From positions 1 through 21,560 of the forward strand of contig WGFD01000160.1 of assembly GCA_015492395.1 (NCBI GenBank): DNA of 21,560 bases. The letters are read 5' to 3'. Positions 1 to 8,714 of the stretch are shown here, piece after piece. A program made the position numbers and the translations under genes. The notes below the pieces were generated by a model. The model was not told the origin of the DNA and ran no database searches. It saw only the letters and a list, made by a program, of their open reading frames with translations. Each line of letters opens with the position of its first letter. Position 1 is the stretch's first letter. Source of the stretch: Deltaproteobacteria bacterium. Its GTDB lineage: Bacteria; Desulfobacterota; GWC2-55-46; S146-70.

Positions 1-71
1 GCATCGACAGATACAATGGATGAAACGGCCTCCGCAGCCGTTCTACGATCCTCTATCATGGAGGGTTGGGC
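1..71. repeat. Inverted copy of ftsI bases 349-419 at the window edge
   Basis: Base i of this stretch is complementary to base 420-i. Positions 1-71 match the reverse complement of 349-419 at 70 of 71 positions; the single mismatch is 61 against 359. The match stops sharply at 72/348. The source region lies inside ftsI, so this is not a natural upstream gene. Only 72-108 looks like genuine DNA upstream of ftsI. A fold-back chimera from whole-genome amplification or an assembly error at a contig end is the simplest explanation; a real inverted duplication is possible but less likely. Confidence 0.9.
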
Positions 72-108
72 CTGACGTACCCTTCCGGGAAGAGTATAGT
101 ATATTACG

Positions 109-2034
109 ATGAGTAAAGGTTCGCGTTGGTTAAAGGTCCGCCTCGTTAGTCTCCTCGTTTTCTTCTTGATTGCATTCGCCGGACTTACCGTACGGGCCTT
201 TCAACTCCAGATAGTTGAAAACGGCAGGCTTAAGGCAAGGGCCAGTGACCAGTACCGGAAGACAATAGATATCCTTCCGGAGCGGGGGGAGATATATGAC
301 AGAAACCTTAACGAGCTTGCCATAAGCATGGAGGTGGATTCTGTATATGCCCAACCCTGCATGATAGAGGATCGTAGAACGGCTGCGGAGGCCGTTTCAT
401 CCATTGTATCTGTCGATGCCGGCAGCGTTTATAAGAGGCTCAGGGACAAAAGTTCGTTTGTATGGCTTAAGAGGCAGATTGACATGCCGGAGACCGAGCG
501 GAGCATCGTCAGAGGCATTAGGGGAGTTGGACTTCTGAAGGAGAGGAAGAGGTTTTATCCTGCGCCTCAACTGGCGAGCAATATGATAGGTTTTGTCGGT
601 TACGATTCGATAGGACTTGAGGGCCTGGAGTGGAGATACAATAACTACCTCAGGGGTGAGGGTATGAAGATAGCAGGTCTGAGAGATGCGCGTGGCAAAG
701 AGATGGTGTTTGATGATGGTGATGTTTCTCATGCCTCAAAGGGGAGCAGTCTGATCCTCACACTGGACAGGACAATACAGTATATAGCCGAAAAGGAGCT
801 CCTGAAGGCGGCAACCAACGCGAATGCAAAGGCAGGTATCGCTATAGTAATGGACCCTTCGAACGGAGAGATACTTGCTATGGCAAGCTATCCCACCTTC
901 GATCCAAACAACTTCCGGCGATACAGACCGAGAGATTGGAGAAACAGGGCGTTGACCGACCTGTACGAGCCCGGTTCTGTATTTAAAATCTTCCTCGTTG
1001 CCGCCGCCCTGGAAGAGGGTGTTGTCGAACCGAATGACATAATTTACTGTGAGAATGGAGGATATCGTGTTGCCGACAGGATCTTTCATGATACAATGAA
1101 GCATGGCTGGTTGACGGTGAAGGATATCGTTAAATACTCCAGTAATATCGGGGCGGTAAAGCTCGCTGACAGGTTAGGCAGGAGTAAATACTATAGATAC
1201 ATTAATGAGTTTGGGTTTGGTAAGAAGACCGGTATAGATCTTCCAGGCGAGGTTTCGGGTTATGTGAGGAAGCTCCAAGAGTGGTCGAGGGTTACCTTCT
1301 CTACCATATCGTTCGGCCAAGGGATATCCGCCACACCCATCCAGCTTATAACAGCAGCTTCGGCGATAGCCAATAAGGGGGTATTGATGAGGCCTTATGT
1401 GGTTAAGGCGGTCGTCTCTCCCGACGGTGAAGTGGTCAAGGAAGTGCATCCTGTTATCGAGAGGAGGGTGGTTTCTGAGGAGACTGCGCTGGAGGTGACA
1501 GAGATCCTCAAAAGGGTCACAAAGGATGGTGGCAGCGGTGAGAGGGCCGCAATATCCTTTGTAGATGTGGCCGGCAAGACGGGTACCTCCCAGAAACCTG
1601 ACCCTGTCAACGGTGGCTATGCGCAAGGAAAGTACATCAGCTCATTTCTCGGTTATGCCCCTGCAGATTCACCAAGACTAGCCATTATAGTGATGATCGA
1701 CGAACCCTCCGGAGATTTCTACGGCTCCACAGTGGCGGCCCCAGTCTTCAGGGAGATCTTGAAGCAGAGTATGGCGTATATGGGCATCCTGCCGAATAAA
1801 GGGGGGGAATCCATTAAGCCCGTCAAGCTTGCGGCCATAAGAAGGACAAATGATGACATCGAAGGCGGCAGGATGCCGGACTTCAGGGGAAAGAGTATGA
1901 GGATGGTGCTTCGTATGGCAAAGCGGATTCCATTGGAGGTCAAGGTCGTGGGCAGTGGAAAGGCTATTTCACAGAGGCCTTCACCTGGGGGGAAGATAGG
2001 ACGTAATCGTACTGCGGAGGTTAGATTCCAATGA
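109..2034 (+). CDS. ftsI: Septal peptidoglycan transpeptidase FtsI (PBP3, class B PBP) with C-terminal PASTA domain
   Basis: Cross-links peptide stems of septal peptidoglycan in the periplasm, working with the SEDS polymerase FtsW encoded downstream. The 641-residue protein has a short basic N-terminus, one membrane anchor (about residues 10-31), a PBP dimer/pedestal region starting near the PERGEIYDRN motif, and the transpeptidase domain. All three active-site motifs are visible: SVFK with catalytic S290, SSN at 344-346, and KTGTS at 490-494. The tail from about residue 588 (MPDFRGKS) resembles one PASTA repeat, which is common on FtsI/SpoVD-type proteins outside Gammaproteobacteria. The ATG at 109 has only a weak, distant GGGAAGAG upstream, but it gives the expected short cytoplasmic tail. 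ftsL, normally just upstream, is not seen because the DNA before base 72 is an inverted copy of this gene. Confidence 0.96.
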   Translation: MSKGSRWLKVRLVSLLVFFLIAFAGLTVRAFQLQIVENGRLKARASDQYRKTIDILPERGEIYDRNLNELAISMEVDSVYAQPCMIEDRRTAAEAVSSIVSVDAGSVYKRLRDKSSFVWLKRQIDMPETERSIVRGIRGVGLLKERKRFYPAPQLASNMIGFVGYDSIGLEGLEWRYNNYLRGEGMKIAGLRDARGKEMVFDDGDVSHASKGSSLILTLDRTIQYIAEKELLKAATNANAKAGIAIVMDPSNGEILAMASYPTFDPNNFRRYRPRDWRNRALTDLYEPGSVFKIFLVAAALEEGVVEPNDIIYCENGGYRVADRIFHDTMKHGWLTVKDIVKYSSNIGAVKLADRLGRSKYYRYINEFGFGKKTGIDLPGEVSGYVRKLQEWSRVTFSTISFGQGISATPIQLITAASAIANKGVLMRPYVVKAVVSPDGEVVKEVHPVIERRVVSEETALEVTEILKRVTKDGGSGERAAISFVDVAGKTGTSQKPDPVNGGYAQGKYISSFLGYAPADSPRLAIIVMIDEPSGDFYGSTVAAPVFREILKQSMAYMGILPNKGGESIKPVKLAAIRRTNDDIEGGRMPDFRGKSMRMVLRMAKRIPLEVKVVGSGKAISQRPSPGGKIGRNRTAEVRFQ

Positions 2035-2088
2035 AGTTTCACCAATTGGAGTCCGCCGGGTAAAGTGGAGACTAACGCGGGAAGAGTA

Positions 2089-3609
2089 ATGAAGCTTAGA
2101 GACCTCTTGGGCAGTCTTAACCCGAAAGTGTTCGAAGGAGACCGGGATATACCGGTAAATGGCGTAACATACGATTCCAGATCCGTCGAGAGCGGCTCCA
2201 TCTTTGTAGCCCTCAAGGGTGGAAGGCAGGATGGTCATAGCTTCATAGGTGATGCTGTAGCGAGGGGTGCGGTTGCCGTCCTTGCAGAGAAGTATATCCC
2301 CGGCCTTTGTGTCGCGCAGATAGTGGTTGGTGACACGCGGGTGGGAATAGCGAAGCTATCCGACGCGTTCTACGCACATCCATCGGAGGAGTTGACCATA
2401 GTTGGCGTCACCGGAACCAATGGAAAGACTACCACCACGTACATCCTGGAGTCTATCTTCAAGAGTGCCGGTCTAAGTGCGGGTGTGATAGGGACTGTAG
2501 ACTACAGATTCGAGGGGAATACCATCAAGGCCGTCAATACTACGCCGGAGGCGCCGCATATCAGCAAATTACTGAGGGATATGGTAGATGCCGGGGTAAC
2601 CCATTGTGCGATGGAGGTTTCATCCCACGCCCTGGACCAGAGGAGGGTAGATGGTATAAGTCTGGAGGTGGCCGTCTTTACAAACCTTACCCGGGACCAC
2701 CTGGACTACCACCGTACAATGGAGGAATACTTTGCTTCTAAAAGACGGCTCTTCGAAGAGATATTGGGCAACGGGGGGGTGGCAATTATAAATATAGACG
2801 ATGGATGGGGAGAGAGACTGGCAGGCGACCTTAATGGCACCACCGTTATCAGGTATGGTGTTAAGAACAGGGGAGCGGATATAAGGCCCTTGAATCTTCT
2901 TGCTTCGGAAAGTGGATTGGAGGCCGGGCTTGCCACACCTGCCGGTGACATTAATATCTCATCCTCCCTGTTGGGTGAATACAACCTGATGAATATCATG
3001 GCATCTGTCGGCGCGGCGGTGGCACTTAATCTTGGTAAGCCCGATATTAAGGCCGGCGTTCGTAAGGCCGGTAGGATCCCTGGGAGGTTGGAGATGGTTG
3101 CTTCCGCAGCTGGGGTCAGGGCCTTCGTCGATTATGCACATACGCCTGATGCCTTGCGGCGTGCCTTGAATGTTATCAACATGGTATCACGGAGGAGGGT
3201 TATAACGGTTTTTGGATGTGGTGGCGACAGGGACAGGGAGAAGAGACCTGTCATGGGGGGGCATGCAGTAAGGTTTAGCGATGTTGCCATAATTACCTCC
3301 GACAATCCCAGGGGAGAAGACCCTCTTGATATAATAAAGGACATAGAGTCTGGAATAGATGGGGTTGTAAGGTGTGACCATTATCATACCGCCCCCGCAA
3401 GATTTTATACAGTTATCCCTGACAGGGGGGAGGCCATAAGGACGGCGGTTGCCCTCGCAGTCGACGGTGATGTCATTCTCGTTGCCGGCAAAGGCCATGA
3501 GGACTACCAGATTATCGGTGATAAGAGGATACCATTCGATGACAGAAGGGTATTACGGGAAGTTATGGAAGAAGGGAAGGGTGAAGTTGCTTTGAGTGAG
3601 TTGATATGA
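2089..3609 (+). CDS. murE: UDP-MurNAc-L-Ala-D-Glu:meso-diaminopimelate ligase MurE
   Basis: Adds the third residue, predicted to be meso-diaminopimelate, to UDP-MurNAc-L-Ala-D-Glu in the cytoplasm using ATP. The 506-residue protein has the N-terminal UDP-binding domain (TYDSRSV near 28-33), the P-loop TGTNGKTTT (about 108-116), the central-domain MEVSSHALDQ segment, YAHTPDAL and a C-terminal domain with GCGGDRDREKRP. The DNPR motif at 405-408 is the known determinant for meso-DAP rather than lysine; in E. coli it lies at 413-416. GKGHEDYQ also fits. I chose ATG 2089 (MKLRDLL) because it gives the canonical MurE start and follows a purine-rich GGGAAGAG. An in-frame GTG at 2065 would add eight non-conserved residues. 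It lies 54 bases after ftsI and overlaps murF by four bases (ATGA). Confidence 0.96.
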   Translation: MKLRDLLGSLNPKVFEGDRDIPVNGVTYDSRSVESGSIFVALKGGRQDGHSFIGDAVARGAVAVLAEKYIPGLCVAQIVVGDTRVGIAKLSDAFYAHPSEELTIVGVTGTNGKTTTTYILESIFKSAGLSAGVIGTVDYRFEGNTIKAVNTTPEAPHISKLLRDMVDAGVTHCAMEVSSHALDQRRVDGISLEVAVFTNLTRDHLDYHRTMEEYFASKRRLFEEILGNGGVAIINIDDGWGERLAGDLNGTTVIRYGVKNRGADIRPLNLLASESGLEAGLATPAGDINISSSLLGEYNLMNIMASVGAAVALNLGKPDIKAGVRKAGRIPGRLEMVASAAGVRAFVDYAHTPDALRRALNVINMVSRRRVITVFGCGGDRDREKRPVMGGHAVRFSDVAIITSDNPRGEDPLDIIKDIESGIDGVVRCDHYHTAPARFYTVIPDRGEAIRTAVALAVDGDVILVAGKGHEDYQIIGDKRIPFDDRRVLREVMEEGKGEVALSELI

Positions 3610-5021
3610 CGGAGATGAGGCTGAAAATTGATGAGTTGTTTAGGGCTATTGATGGCACCGTAGTCAGGGGGGGGGGATCAGCGACTATAAAAGGCATATC
3701 TATAGACACCAGAAGGATAGAACCCGGAGATCTTTTTATCGCCATCGCGGGAGCAAGGTTTGACGGCCATGATTTCGTGATGGATCACTTGAACGCCGGT
3801 GGAGTTGGGGCGGTGGTCGGCAAGGGATGGAAAGGGCTATCGGAGATGGATAACATCTTCCCGGACCGCTATGTGATCACTGTGGATGATACAGTCAGGG
3901 CAATAGGGGATCTGGCGATCTTCTGGCGCAAGAGGCATGATATTCCGTTGGTGGCTGTGGGAGGCAGCAACGGAAAGTCAACTACCAAGGAGATGGCAGC
4001 CTCCATACTTGCCACGAAACAGCCTGTACTGAAGACGCACGGGAATATGAACAACCGCATTGGACTGCCTCTTACGTTGCTGTCCATGAGGGAGCACCAT
4101 GGATCGGCGGTGTTGGAGGCAGGGATAAGCGAGAAGGGTGAGATGGATAGACTTGCCGAGATATGCGCTCCGTCAGTGGCTGTGCTTACAAATGTGGGGA
4201 TGGCCCACAGCGCCCAACTGGGTACCGTGGAGGATATCGCGGAAGAGAAGGCCAAACTCTTTGCCGGCCTGAGGCCGGACGGTATTGAAGTGATAAACCT
4301 CGATGACCCAAGGATAGTAAAGTACGGCGGCAAATCGGGGAGAAGGGCTGTTACATACAGTATTAAGGAGAAGGCCGACGTCTATCTAAAGGACTACGTG
4401 GATGATCATACCGTTATGACAACCAGAGCTTTGTTTTCCATATCAGGCAGAGAAGTGGAGATAGCCTTGGGATGTGTGGGAATGCACAACCTCTCCAATG
4501 CCGCCGCGGCTATAGCTTCAACCTCAGCCATGGGTATAGATACGGAGTGTGTCGTTGACGGCCTCTCAAGATTCGTTCCGATGTCAGGCCGGATGGAGAT
4601 CATGCGGTGGGGAGGGATCACCATCATAAACGACACATACAATGCCAATCCGGAGTCTGTGGAGGTGGCTGTTAAGACCGTATCGATCATGCCGGGACGC
4701 AGGATTGCAGTTCTAGGTGGAATGCACGAGCTTGGGGGGTTTTCCGGTATGGCCCACAGGGATGTAGGTAGTATTGTAGGCCGTGAAGGCATGGATATGC
4801 TGGTTGCCATAGGCGATTTCAAGGATGATATGTGTGATGGCGCCTTGCGTGGAGGCATGGAGAAGGAGAGTGTATTTGCGCCCCGTGACAAGAGGGATAC
4901 GATAGCCGTGCTAAAGGAGATCATCAGATATGGTGATGTCGTACTGGTAAAAGGGTCCAGGGCGGAAGGGATGGAGGAGATAATAGAGGAGTTAAGGGTG
5001 GTATATGCGAATTGCGCTTAG
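3606..5021 (+). CDS. murF: UDP-MurNAc-tripeptide:D-Ala-D-Ala ligase MurF
   Basis: Attaches the D-Ala-D-Ala dipeptide made by Ddl to UDP-MurNAc-tripeptide, completing the cytoplasmic pentapeptide precursor. The 471-residue protein shows the N-terminal IDTRRIEPGDLFIA segment typical of MurE/MurF, the P-loop GGSNGKSTTKE (about 119-129), the MurF signature THGNMNNRIGLPLTLL, NDTYNANPESV with the following LGGMHELG, and a C-terminal VLVKGSRAEGMEEI motif. It starts in a four-base ATGA overlap with murE, indicating translational coupling; a second ATG at 3615 is a possible alternative. Codons 21-24 form an uninterrupted run of ten G (3667-3676), encoding Arg-Gly-Gly-Gly in a variable N-terminal loop, so any slippage would frameshift the gene almost at its start. 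Confidence 0.96.
   Translation: MTEMRLKIDELFRAIDGTVVRGGGSATIKGISIDTRRIEPGDLFIAIAGARFDGHDFVMDHLNAGGVGAVVGKGWKGLSEMDNIFPDRYVITVDDTVRAIGDLAIFWRKRHDIPLVAVGGSNGKSTTKEMAASILATKQPVLKTHGNMNNRIGLPLTLLSMREHHGSAVLEAGISEKGEMDRLAEICAPSVAVLTNVGMAHSAQLGTVEDIAEEKAKLFAGLRPDGIEVINLDDPRIVKYGGKSGRRAVTYSIKEKADVYLKDYVDDHTVMTTRALFSISGREVEIALGCVGMHNLSNAAAAIASTSAMGIDTECVVDGLSRFVPMSGRMEIMRWGGITIINDTYNANPESVEVAVKTVSIMPGRRIAVLGGMHELGGFSGMAHRDVGSIVGREGMDMLVAIGDFKDDMCDGALRGGMEKESVFAPRDKRDTIAVLKEIIRYGDVVLVKGSRAEGMEEIIEELRVVYANCA
3667..3676 (+). repeat. G10 homopolymer inside murF
   Basis: Ten consecutive G bases span codons 21-24 of murF (AGG GGG GGG GGA). It is the longest G run I saw. Other runs in the window are six or seven long (for example 1801-1807, 2773-2779 and 3255-3261), and they reflect heavy use of AGG and GGG/GGA codons. 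Tracts this long can slip during replication or be miscalled in sequencing. Confidence 0.95.
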
Positions 5022-5134
5022 GTGTGCATGCCGGGGAATATGCGGCGCGCGGCATCAGCTTCAGGGACTTGAAGTCACACAGCGAGTGAATGCTATAGGA
5101 GATTCCCCGCGGCTTGCTGCAGGGAGCTCCAATG
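5022..5134. repeat. Dispersed intergenic repeat, copy A (murF-mraY gap)
   Basis: The 146-base gap between murF and mraY is mostly filled by this palindrome-rich stretch, which starts right after the murF stop. Its right end (5102-5133, ATTCCCCGCGGC through CTCCAAT) matches copy B at 27 of 32 positions and copy C at 24 of 32. Internal pairings include GTGTG/CACAC (5022-5026 with 5076-5080), ATGCC/GGCAT (5028-5032 with 5051-5055), CTTCA/TGAAG (5059-5063 with 5070-5074), and CGGGGAAT (5032-5039) with ATTCCCCG (5102-5109). I see no open reading frame of note. It would be transcribed as part of the mur operon. Confidence 0.75.
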
Positions 5135-5167
5135 AAAGCCAAGTGATCTGTTTGACGGGACTGTAAT

Positions 5168-6241
5168 ATGCTTTACCACCTGCTCTTCCCGCTAAGTAAA
5201 TACTATTCGGTCTTTAATGTATTTCAGTATATCACATTCAGGACAATTTACGCCCTCATTACGGCGTTGCTCCTGAGTCTTATCCTGAGTTCCTACGTTA
5301 TCAAGAGGGTTGGCTCACTTAGGATAGGGGAAGTCGTCAGGCAAGATGGTCCGCCGGGCCATATCAGTAAAGAGGGGACGCCGACAATGGGTGGAATAGC
5401 CATGCTGATCGCTTTAATCGGTTCCACCGTGCTCTGGGTCAACCTCAGGAACCCATATATCTGGCCTCTGGTATTACTTACCGCTGGAATGGGTGTCATA
5501 GGTTTCATGGATGACTACAGAAAGGTTATCAAAAAGAGAAGAGAGGGGCTTAGCGCCAAGACAAAGTTGGCTCTGCAACTGCTAATATCTTTCCTGGTAG
5601 TTATGTATCTTTACTTGGGCCAGTTTGACACTATCGTCACGGTGCCGTTCTTCAAAGATGTGCGTATAGATATGGGCTGGCTTTATATACCGTTCGCCGT
5701 ATTTGTAATAGTTGGGGCGTCCAACGCCGTAAATCTCACGGACGGTCTGGATGGTTTGGCCACCGGGCCCATGATCATCGCTGCAGCAACATATATGCTC
5801 CTCGTATATGTCACCGGGCACGCGAGGATTGCGGACTATCTCCAGGTACTCTACGTTCCCTCGGTAGGCGAGTTAACCATATTTGCCGGCGCGATGGTTG
5901 GCGCCAGCATGGGATTTCTTTGGTTTAATACCTACCCTGCACAGATATTCATGGGGGATGTGGGTTCGTTGTCCCTGGGCGGAGGCCTCGGGGCGCTGGC
6001 CGTCATCACAAAACATGAGCTTCTTTTGGCCCTTGTCGGCGGTATATTTGTTATAGAGGCCCTTTCGGTCATCTTTCAGGTTACATCTTTCCGGTTAAGG
6101 GGGAGGAGGGTACTACTGATGGCGCCCATTCACCACCACTTCGAACTCAAGGGCTGGGCCGAACCCAAGATCATAGTGAGGTTCTGGATCATAGCCATAA
6201 TATTGGCCTTAATAGCGATAAGCACCTTGAAGTTAAGATAG
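5168..6241 (+). CDS. mraY: Phospho-MurNAc-pentapeptide transferase MraY (lipid I synthase)
   Basis: Integral membrane enzyme that transfers phospho-MurNAc-pentapeptide from UDP to undecaprenyl phosphate, giving lipid I. The 357-residue length is typical. Visible family motifs are [15 protein letters not shown] at the N-terminus, TPTMGG (71-76), the DD pair at 115-116 in [20 protein letters not shown] (186-198) with the metal-site aspartates, FMGDVGSL with D264, and the [11 protein letters not shown] loop (HHH at 322-324). About ten hydrophobic segments fit the MraY fold. The start at 5168 aligns with the family N-terminus (MLYHLL..KYYS), although the ribosome-binding site is weak. It is the only mur gene in the 5' half of the cluster separated from its predecessor by a long gap, which holds repeat copy A. 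It ends two bases before murD. Confidence 0.97.
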   Translation: MLYHLLFPLSKYYSVFNVFQYITFRTIYALITALLLSLILSSYVIKRVGSLRIGEVVRQDGPPGHISKEGTPTMGGIAMLIALIGSTVLWVNLRNPYIWPLVLLTAGMGVIGFMDDYRKVIKKRREGLSAKTKLALQLLISFLVVMYLYLGQFDTIVTVPFFKDVRIDMGWLYIPFAVFVIVGASNAVNLTDGLDGLATGPMIIAAATYMLLVYVTGHARIADYLQVLYVPSVGELTIFAGAMVGASMGFLWFNTYPAQIFMGDVGSLSLGGGLGALAVITKHELLLALVGGIFVIEALSVIFQVTSFRLRGRRVLLMAPIHHHFELKGWAEPKIIVRFWIIAIILALIAISTLKLR

Positions 6242-6243
6242 TA

Positions 6244-7614
6244 ATGCAGACACTGCGGGACATAGATAACAGGCCGGTCCTGAAAGACAAGAAGGTCCTG
6301 GTAGTGGGACTGGCCAGGACCGGCCTCTCGGTCGCCAGATTCCTTGTGAAAGCGGGCGCCGAAGTCACTGTGACCGACTTGAGGCCTGAGTCTGAGATGG
6401 ACGGCGTGGAGTTTCTCAGGGAAATGGATATATCGGTGGAGACCGACGGCCATGAAATTGGCACATTCCTCTCCAAAGACATTATTATAATCAGCCCAGG
6501 TGTTCCGTATGACATGCCGTATCTTGTGGAGGCCAGAACACACGGGATCGAGACCATTAGCGAGATAGAGTTGGCCGGAAGGTTCATAGATGCGCCGATC
6601 GTTGCCGTGACCGGTACCAACGGTAAGACCACCACCGCCACTATACTTGGAAGGATATTCAAGAGGGCAGGTAAGGATGTATTTGTTGGCGGCAATATCG
6701 GCCTGCCTCTGATCGAATCTCTCACTTTGAATAAGAGGCCTGATTGCATAATCGCGGAGGTAAGCAGCTTTCAATTGGAGGGTGTAAGGCTCTTCAGGCC
6801 GGATGTGGCTATCTTGTTGAATGTGACCGAGGATCATATGGATAGGCATCCGGACCTGGATACTTACGCAGACATAAAATTCAGGATATTCAGTAATCAG
6901 AGAAAGAACGACTTGGCGATAGTAAATATCGGCGATCCTGAGATCGGCTCAAGGCTTGGGCCCCTGAAGTCCCGTATAGTGCCCTTCAGTTCCGCTACTC
7001 CCATGGACAAGGGCATCTATTATGAGGATGGTGAGATTATCTACGCTGGAGAGAAGGGCAAGGAGGTGTACGGTACGGCCGGTTACAGACTACGCGGGAT
7101 TGGTAATATAGAGAATATCATGGCCGCGATCGCTGCTGCCAGGACCTTCGATATACAGCCGGCCCATATACAGGCTGCCATAGGGGGCTTTAGCGGTCTG
7201 CCGCACCGCATGGAACTTGTACTTGAAAAGCGGGGCATCACCTTCTATGACGATTCGAAGGCAACCAATGTGGGCGCCTTGCTGTCTTCGTTAAAGGCCT
7301 TGGAGGGGCCGATCATCCTGATTGCCGGCGGCAAGGACAAGGGTGGCAACTATAGTGTCCTGAGGCCGCATCTAGAGGGGAAGGTAAAGTTGATGATCCT
7401 GCTTGGAGAGGCGAGGGAGAAGATAAAGTGTGCCCTGTCCGGCTCTACTGAGACGGTTGTAGCTGAATCACTAGAGGATGCCGTAGAGGCCGCATATTCA
7501 AGGGGGGTTGCGGGAGATGCCGTGGTACTTTCCCCTGCTTGCAGCAGTTTCGATATGTTCAGAGGCTACGAAGAGAGAGGGGAAGTATTCAAGAGGCTTG
7601 TGAAGGCATTATGA
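6244..7614 (+). CDS. murD: UDP-MurNAc-L-Ala:D-Glu ligase MurD
   Basis: Cytoplasmic ATP-dependent ligase that adds D-glutamate to UDP-MurNAc-L-alanine. The 456-residue protein has an N-terminal nucleotide-binding-like loop VGLARTGLS (21-29), the ISPGVP segment (84-89), the P-loop TGTNGKTTT (123-131), GGNIGLPL (149-156), EVSSFQLE, YDDSKATN, AGGKDKGG and the C-terminal LSPACSSFDMF signature, all characteristic of MurD rather than MurC, MurE or MurF. The ATG at 6244 follows the mraY stop after two bases; there is no strong ribosome-binding site, so coupling to mraY translation is likely. Its stop overlaps the ftsW start in ATGA. Confidence 0.97.
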   Translation: MQTLRDIDNRPVLKDKKVLVVGLARTGLSVARFLVKAGAEVTVTDLRPESEMDGVEFLREMDISVETDGHEIGTFLSKDIIIISPGVPYDMPYLVEARTHGIETISEIELAGRFIDAPIVAVTGTNGKTTTATILGRIFKRAGKDVFVGGNIGLPLIESLTLNKRPDCIIAEVSSFQLEGVRLFRPDVAILLNVTEDHMDRHPDLDTYADIKFRIFSNQRKNDLAIVNIGDPEIGSRLGPLKSRIVPFSSATPMDKGIYYEDGEIIYAGEKGKEVYGTAGYRLRGIGNIENIMAAIAAARTFDIQPAHIQAAIGGFSGLPHRMELVLEKRGITFYDDSKATNVGALLSSLKALEGPIILIAGGKDKGGNYSVLRPHLEGKVKLMILLGEAREKIKCALSGSTETVVAESLEDAVEAAYSRGVAGDAVVLSPACSSFDMFRGYEERGEVFKRLVKAL

Positions 7615-8714
7615 TCATAAGGTTCAAGGACACCGACAGGGTATTGATACTCACAACACTCTTCCTTGTGGTAGCGGGCATCATGATGGTCTATTCAACC
7701 AGCTATATCATGGCGATGGAGAGATTCAAGGATGAATACTTTTTCCTTAAGAGGCATCTATCGTTTACATTAATCGGTCTTGCGGGTTTTTTCATCACAA
7801 TGCATGTGCCGTACAGGGCATACAAAAAGATGGCGTATCCACTGCTTGTAGCTGCCACAATCCTGCTCTCTTTGGTGTTTGTGGATGTGTTCGGGGTAGA
7901 TGCAGGTGGTGCCAGGAGGTGGCTGGAGTTCGGATCCGTCAGGTTTCAGCCTTCCGAGCTGGCCAAGGTCGCGGTGGTGATCTTTCTCGCTTACTCCCTT
8001 GAGGCGAAGAGGGATAAGATAAAGACCTTTTCTCTGGGAGTAGTACCCCATATTCTAATACCGGCACTCCCGATAGTGCTCATTCTGTTGGAACCAGACT
8101 TCGGAACATCGATGGTTATTACCGCGGTTATCTTCCTCATGATGTTTATTGCAGGGGTAAGGATCACACACCTGGTTCCACTTGGCGTTATGTCGTTGCC
8201 TCTCATATATTACCTTGTTGCCGGCACCGCGTACAGGATGCGCAGGATACTGATATTCCTGAATCCGTGGAAAGATCCGACTGGCGAGGGGTTTCAGATA
8301 GTTCAATCTCTTATCGCTATCGGGTCGGGAGGTCTGTATGGTGTCGGGTTCGGTGAGGGCAGGCAGAAACTGTTCTACCTCCCCGAAGCCCATACCGACT
8401 TTATATTCTCGGTAATAGGTGAAGAGTTCGGGATTATAGGCGTTTTGCTGGTTTTTATTCTTTATCTATCCTTTCTCTTGTGTGGAGTGAGGGCGGCATG
8501 GAAGTCCCCTGACCTGTTTGGAACGTATCTGGCCTCGGGACTGACGTCACTTATCGTCCTCCAGGCCGTGATCAATGTGGGGATAGTCATGGGTCTCCTG
8601 CCACCCAAAGGATTACCGCTACCCTTCATAAGTTACGGCGGGACCTCACTTGTGGTTAACATGGCTATGGCTGGGATAGTACTGAATATATATAAGAAAG
8701 GGTGCGAGGGTTGA
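7611..8714 (+). CDS. ftsW: Septal peptidoglycan glycosyltransferase FtsW (SEDS family)
   Basis: Multi-pass membrane protein of the SEDS family that polymerises lipid II at the septum in partnership with FtsI. The 367-residue protein has about ten hydrophobic segments. Visible motifs are MMVYSTS near the first helix, RFQPSELAK, EPDFGTS, GLYGVGFGEGRQK, LPEAHTDFIFSVIGEE with D263 at the position of the catalytic SEDS aspartate, and PPKGLPLPFISYGGTS near the C-terminus. I start it at ATG 7611, in a four-base ATGA overlap with murD. The frame is open further upstream (to 7539), but that part lies inside murD and encodes non-family sequence. Location between murD and murG is the standard place for ftsW. 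Confidence 0.96.
   Translation: MIIRFKDTDRVLILTTLFLVVAGIMMVYSTSYIMAMERFKDEYFFLKRHLSFTLIGLAGFFITMHVPYRAYKKMAYPLLVAATILLSLVFVDVFGVDAGGARRWLEFGSVRFQPSELAKVAVVIFLAYSLEAKRDKIKTFSLGVVPHILIPALPIVLILLEPDFGTSMVITAVIFLMMFIAGVRITHLVPLGVMSLPLIYYLVAGTAYRMRRILIFLNPWKDPTGEGFQIVQSLIAIGSGGLYGVGFGEGRQKLFYLPEAHTDFIFSVIGEEFGIIGVLLVFILYLSFLLCGVRAAWKSPDLFGTYLASGLTSLIVLQAVINVGIVMGLLPPKGLPLPFISYGGTSLVVNMAMAGIVLNIYKKGCEG

Noticed and set aside
2065..2088. GTG start for murE at 2065
   Set aside because: Adds eight residues with no family match and no good ribosome-binding site; ATG 2089 gives the usual MKLRDLL beginning.
6130..6849. Long minus-strand open frame (about 239 codons) opposite mraY/murD
   Set aside because: It lies wholly opposite strongly supported genes and its translation shows no family motifs. 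The plus-strand codon bias leaves few stops on the opposite strand.
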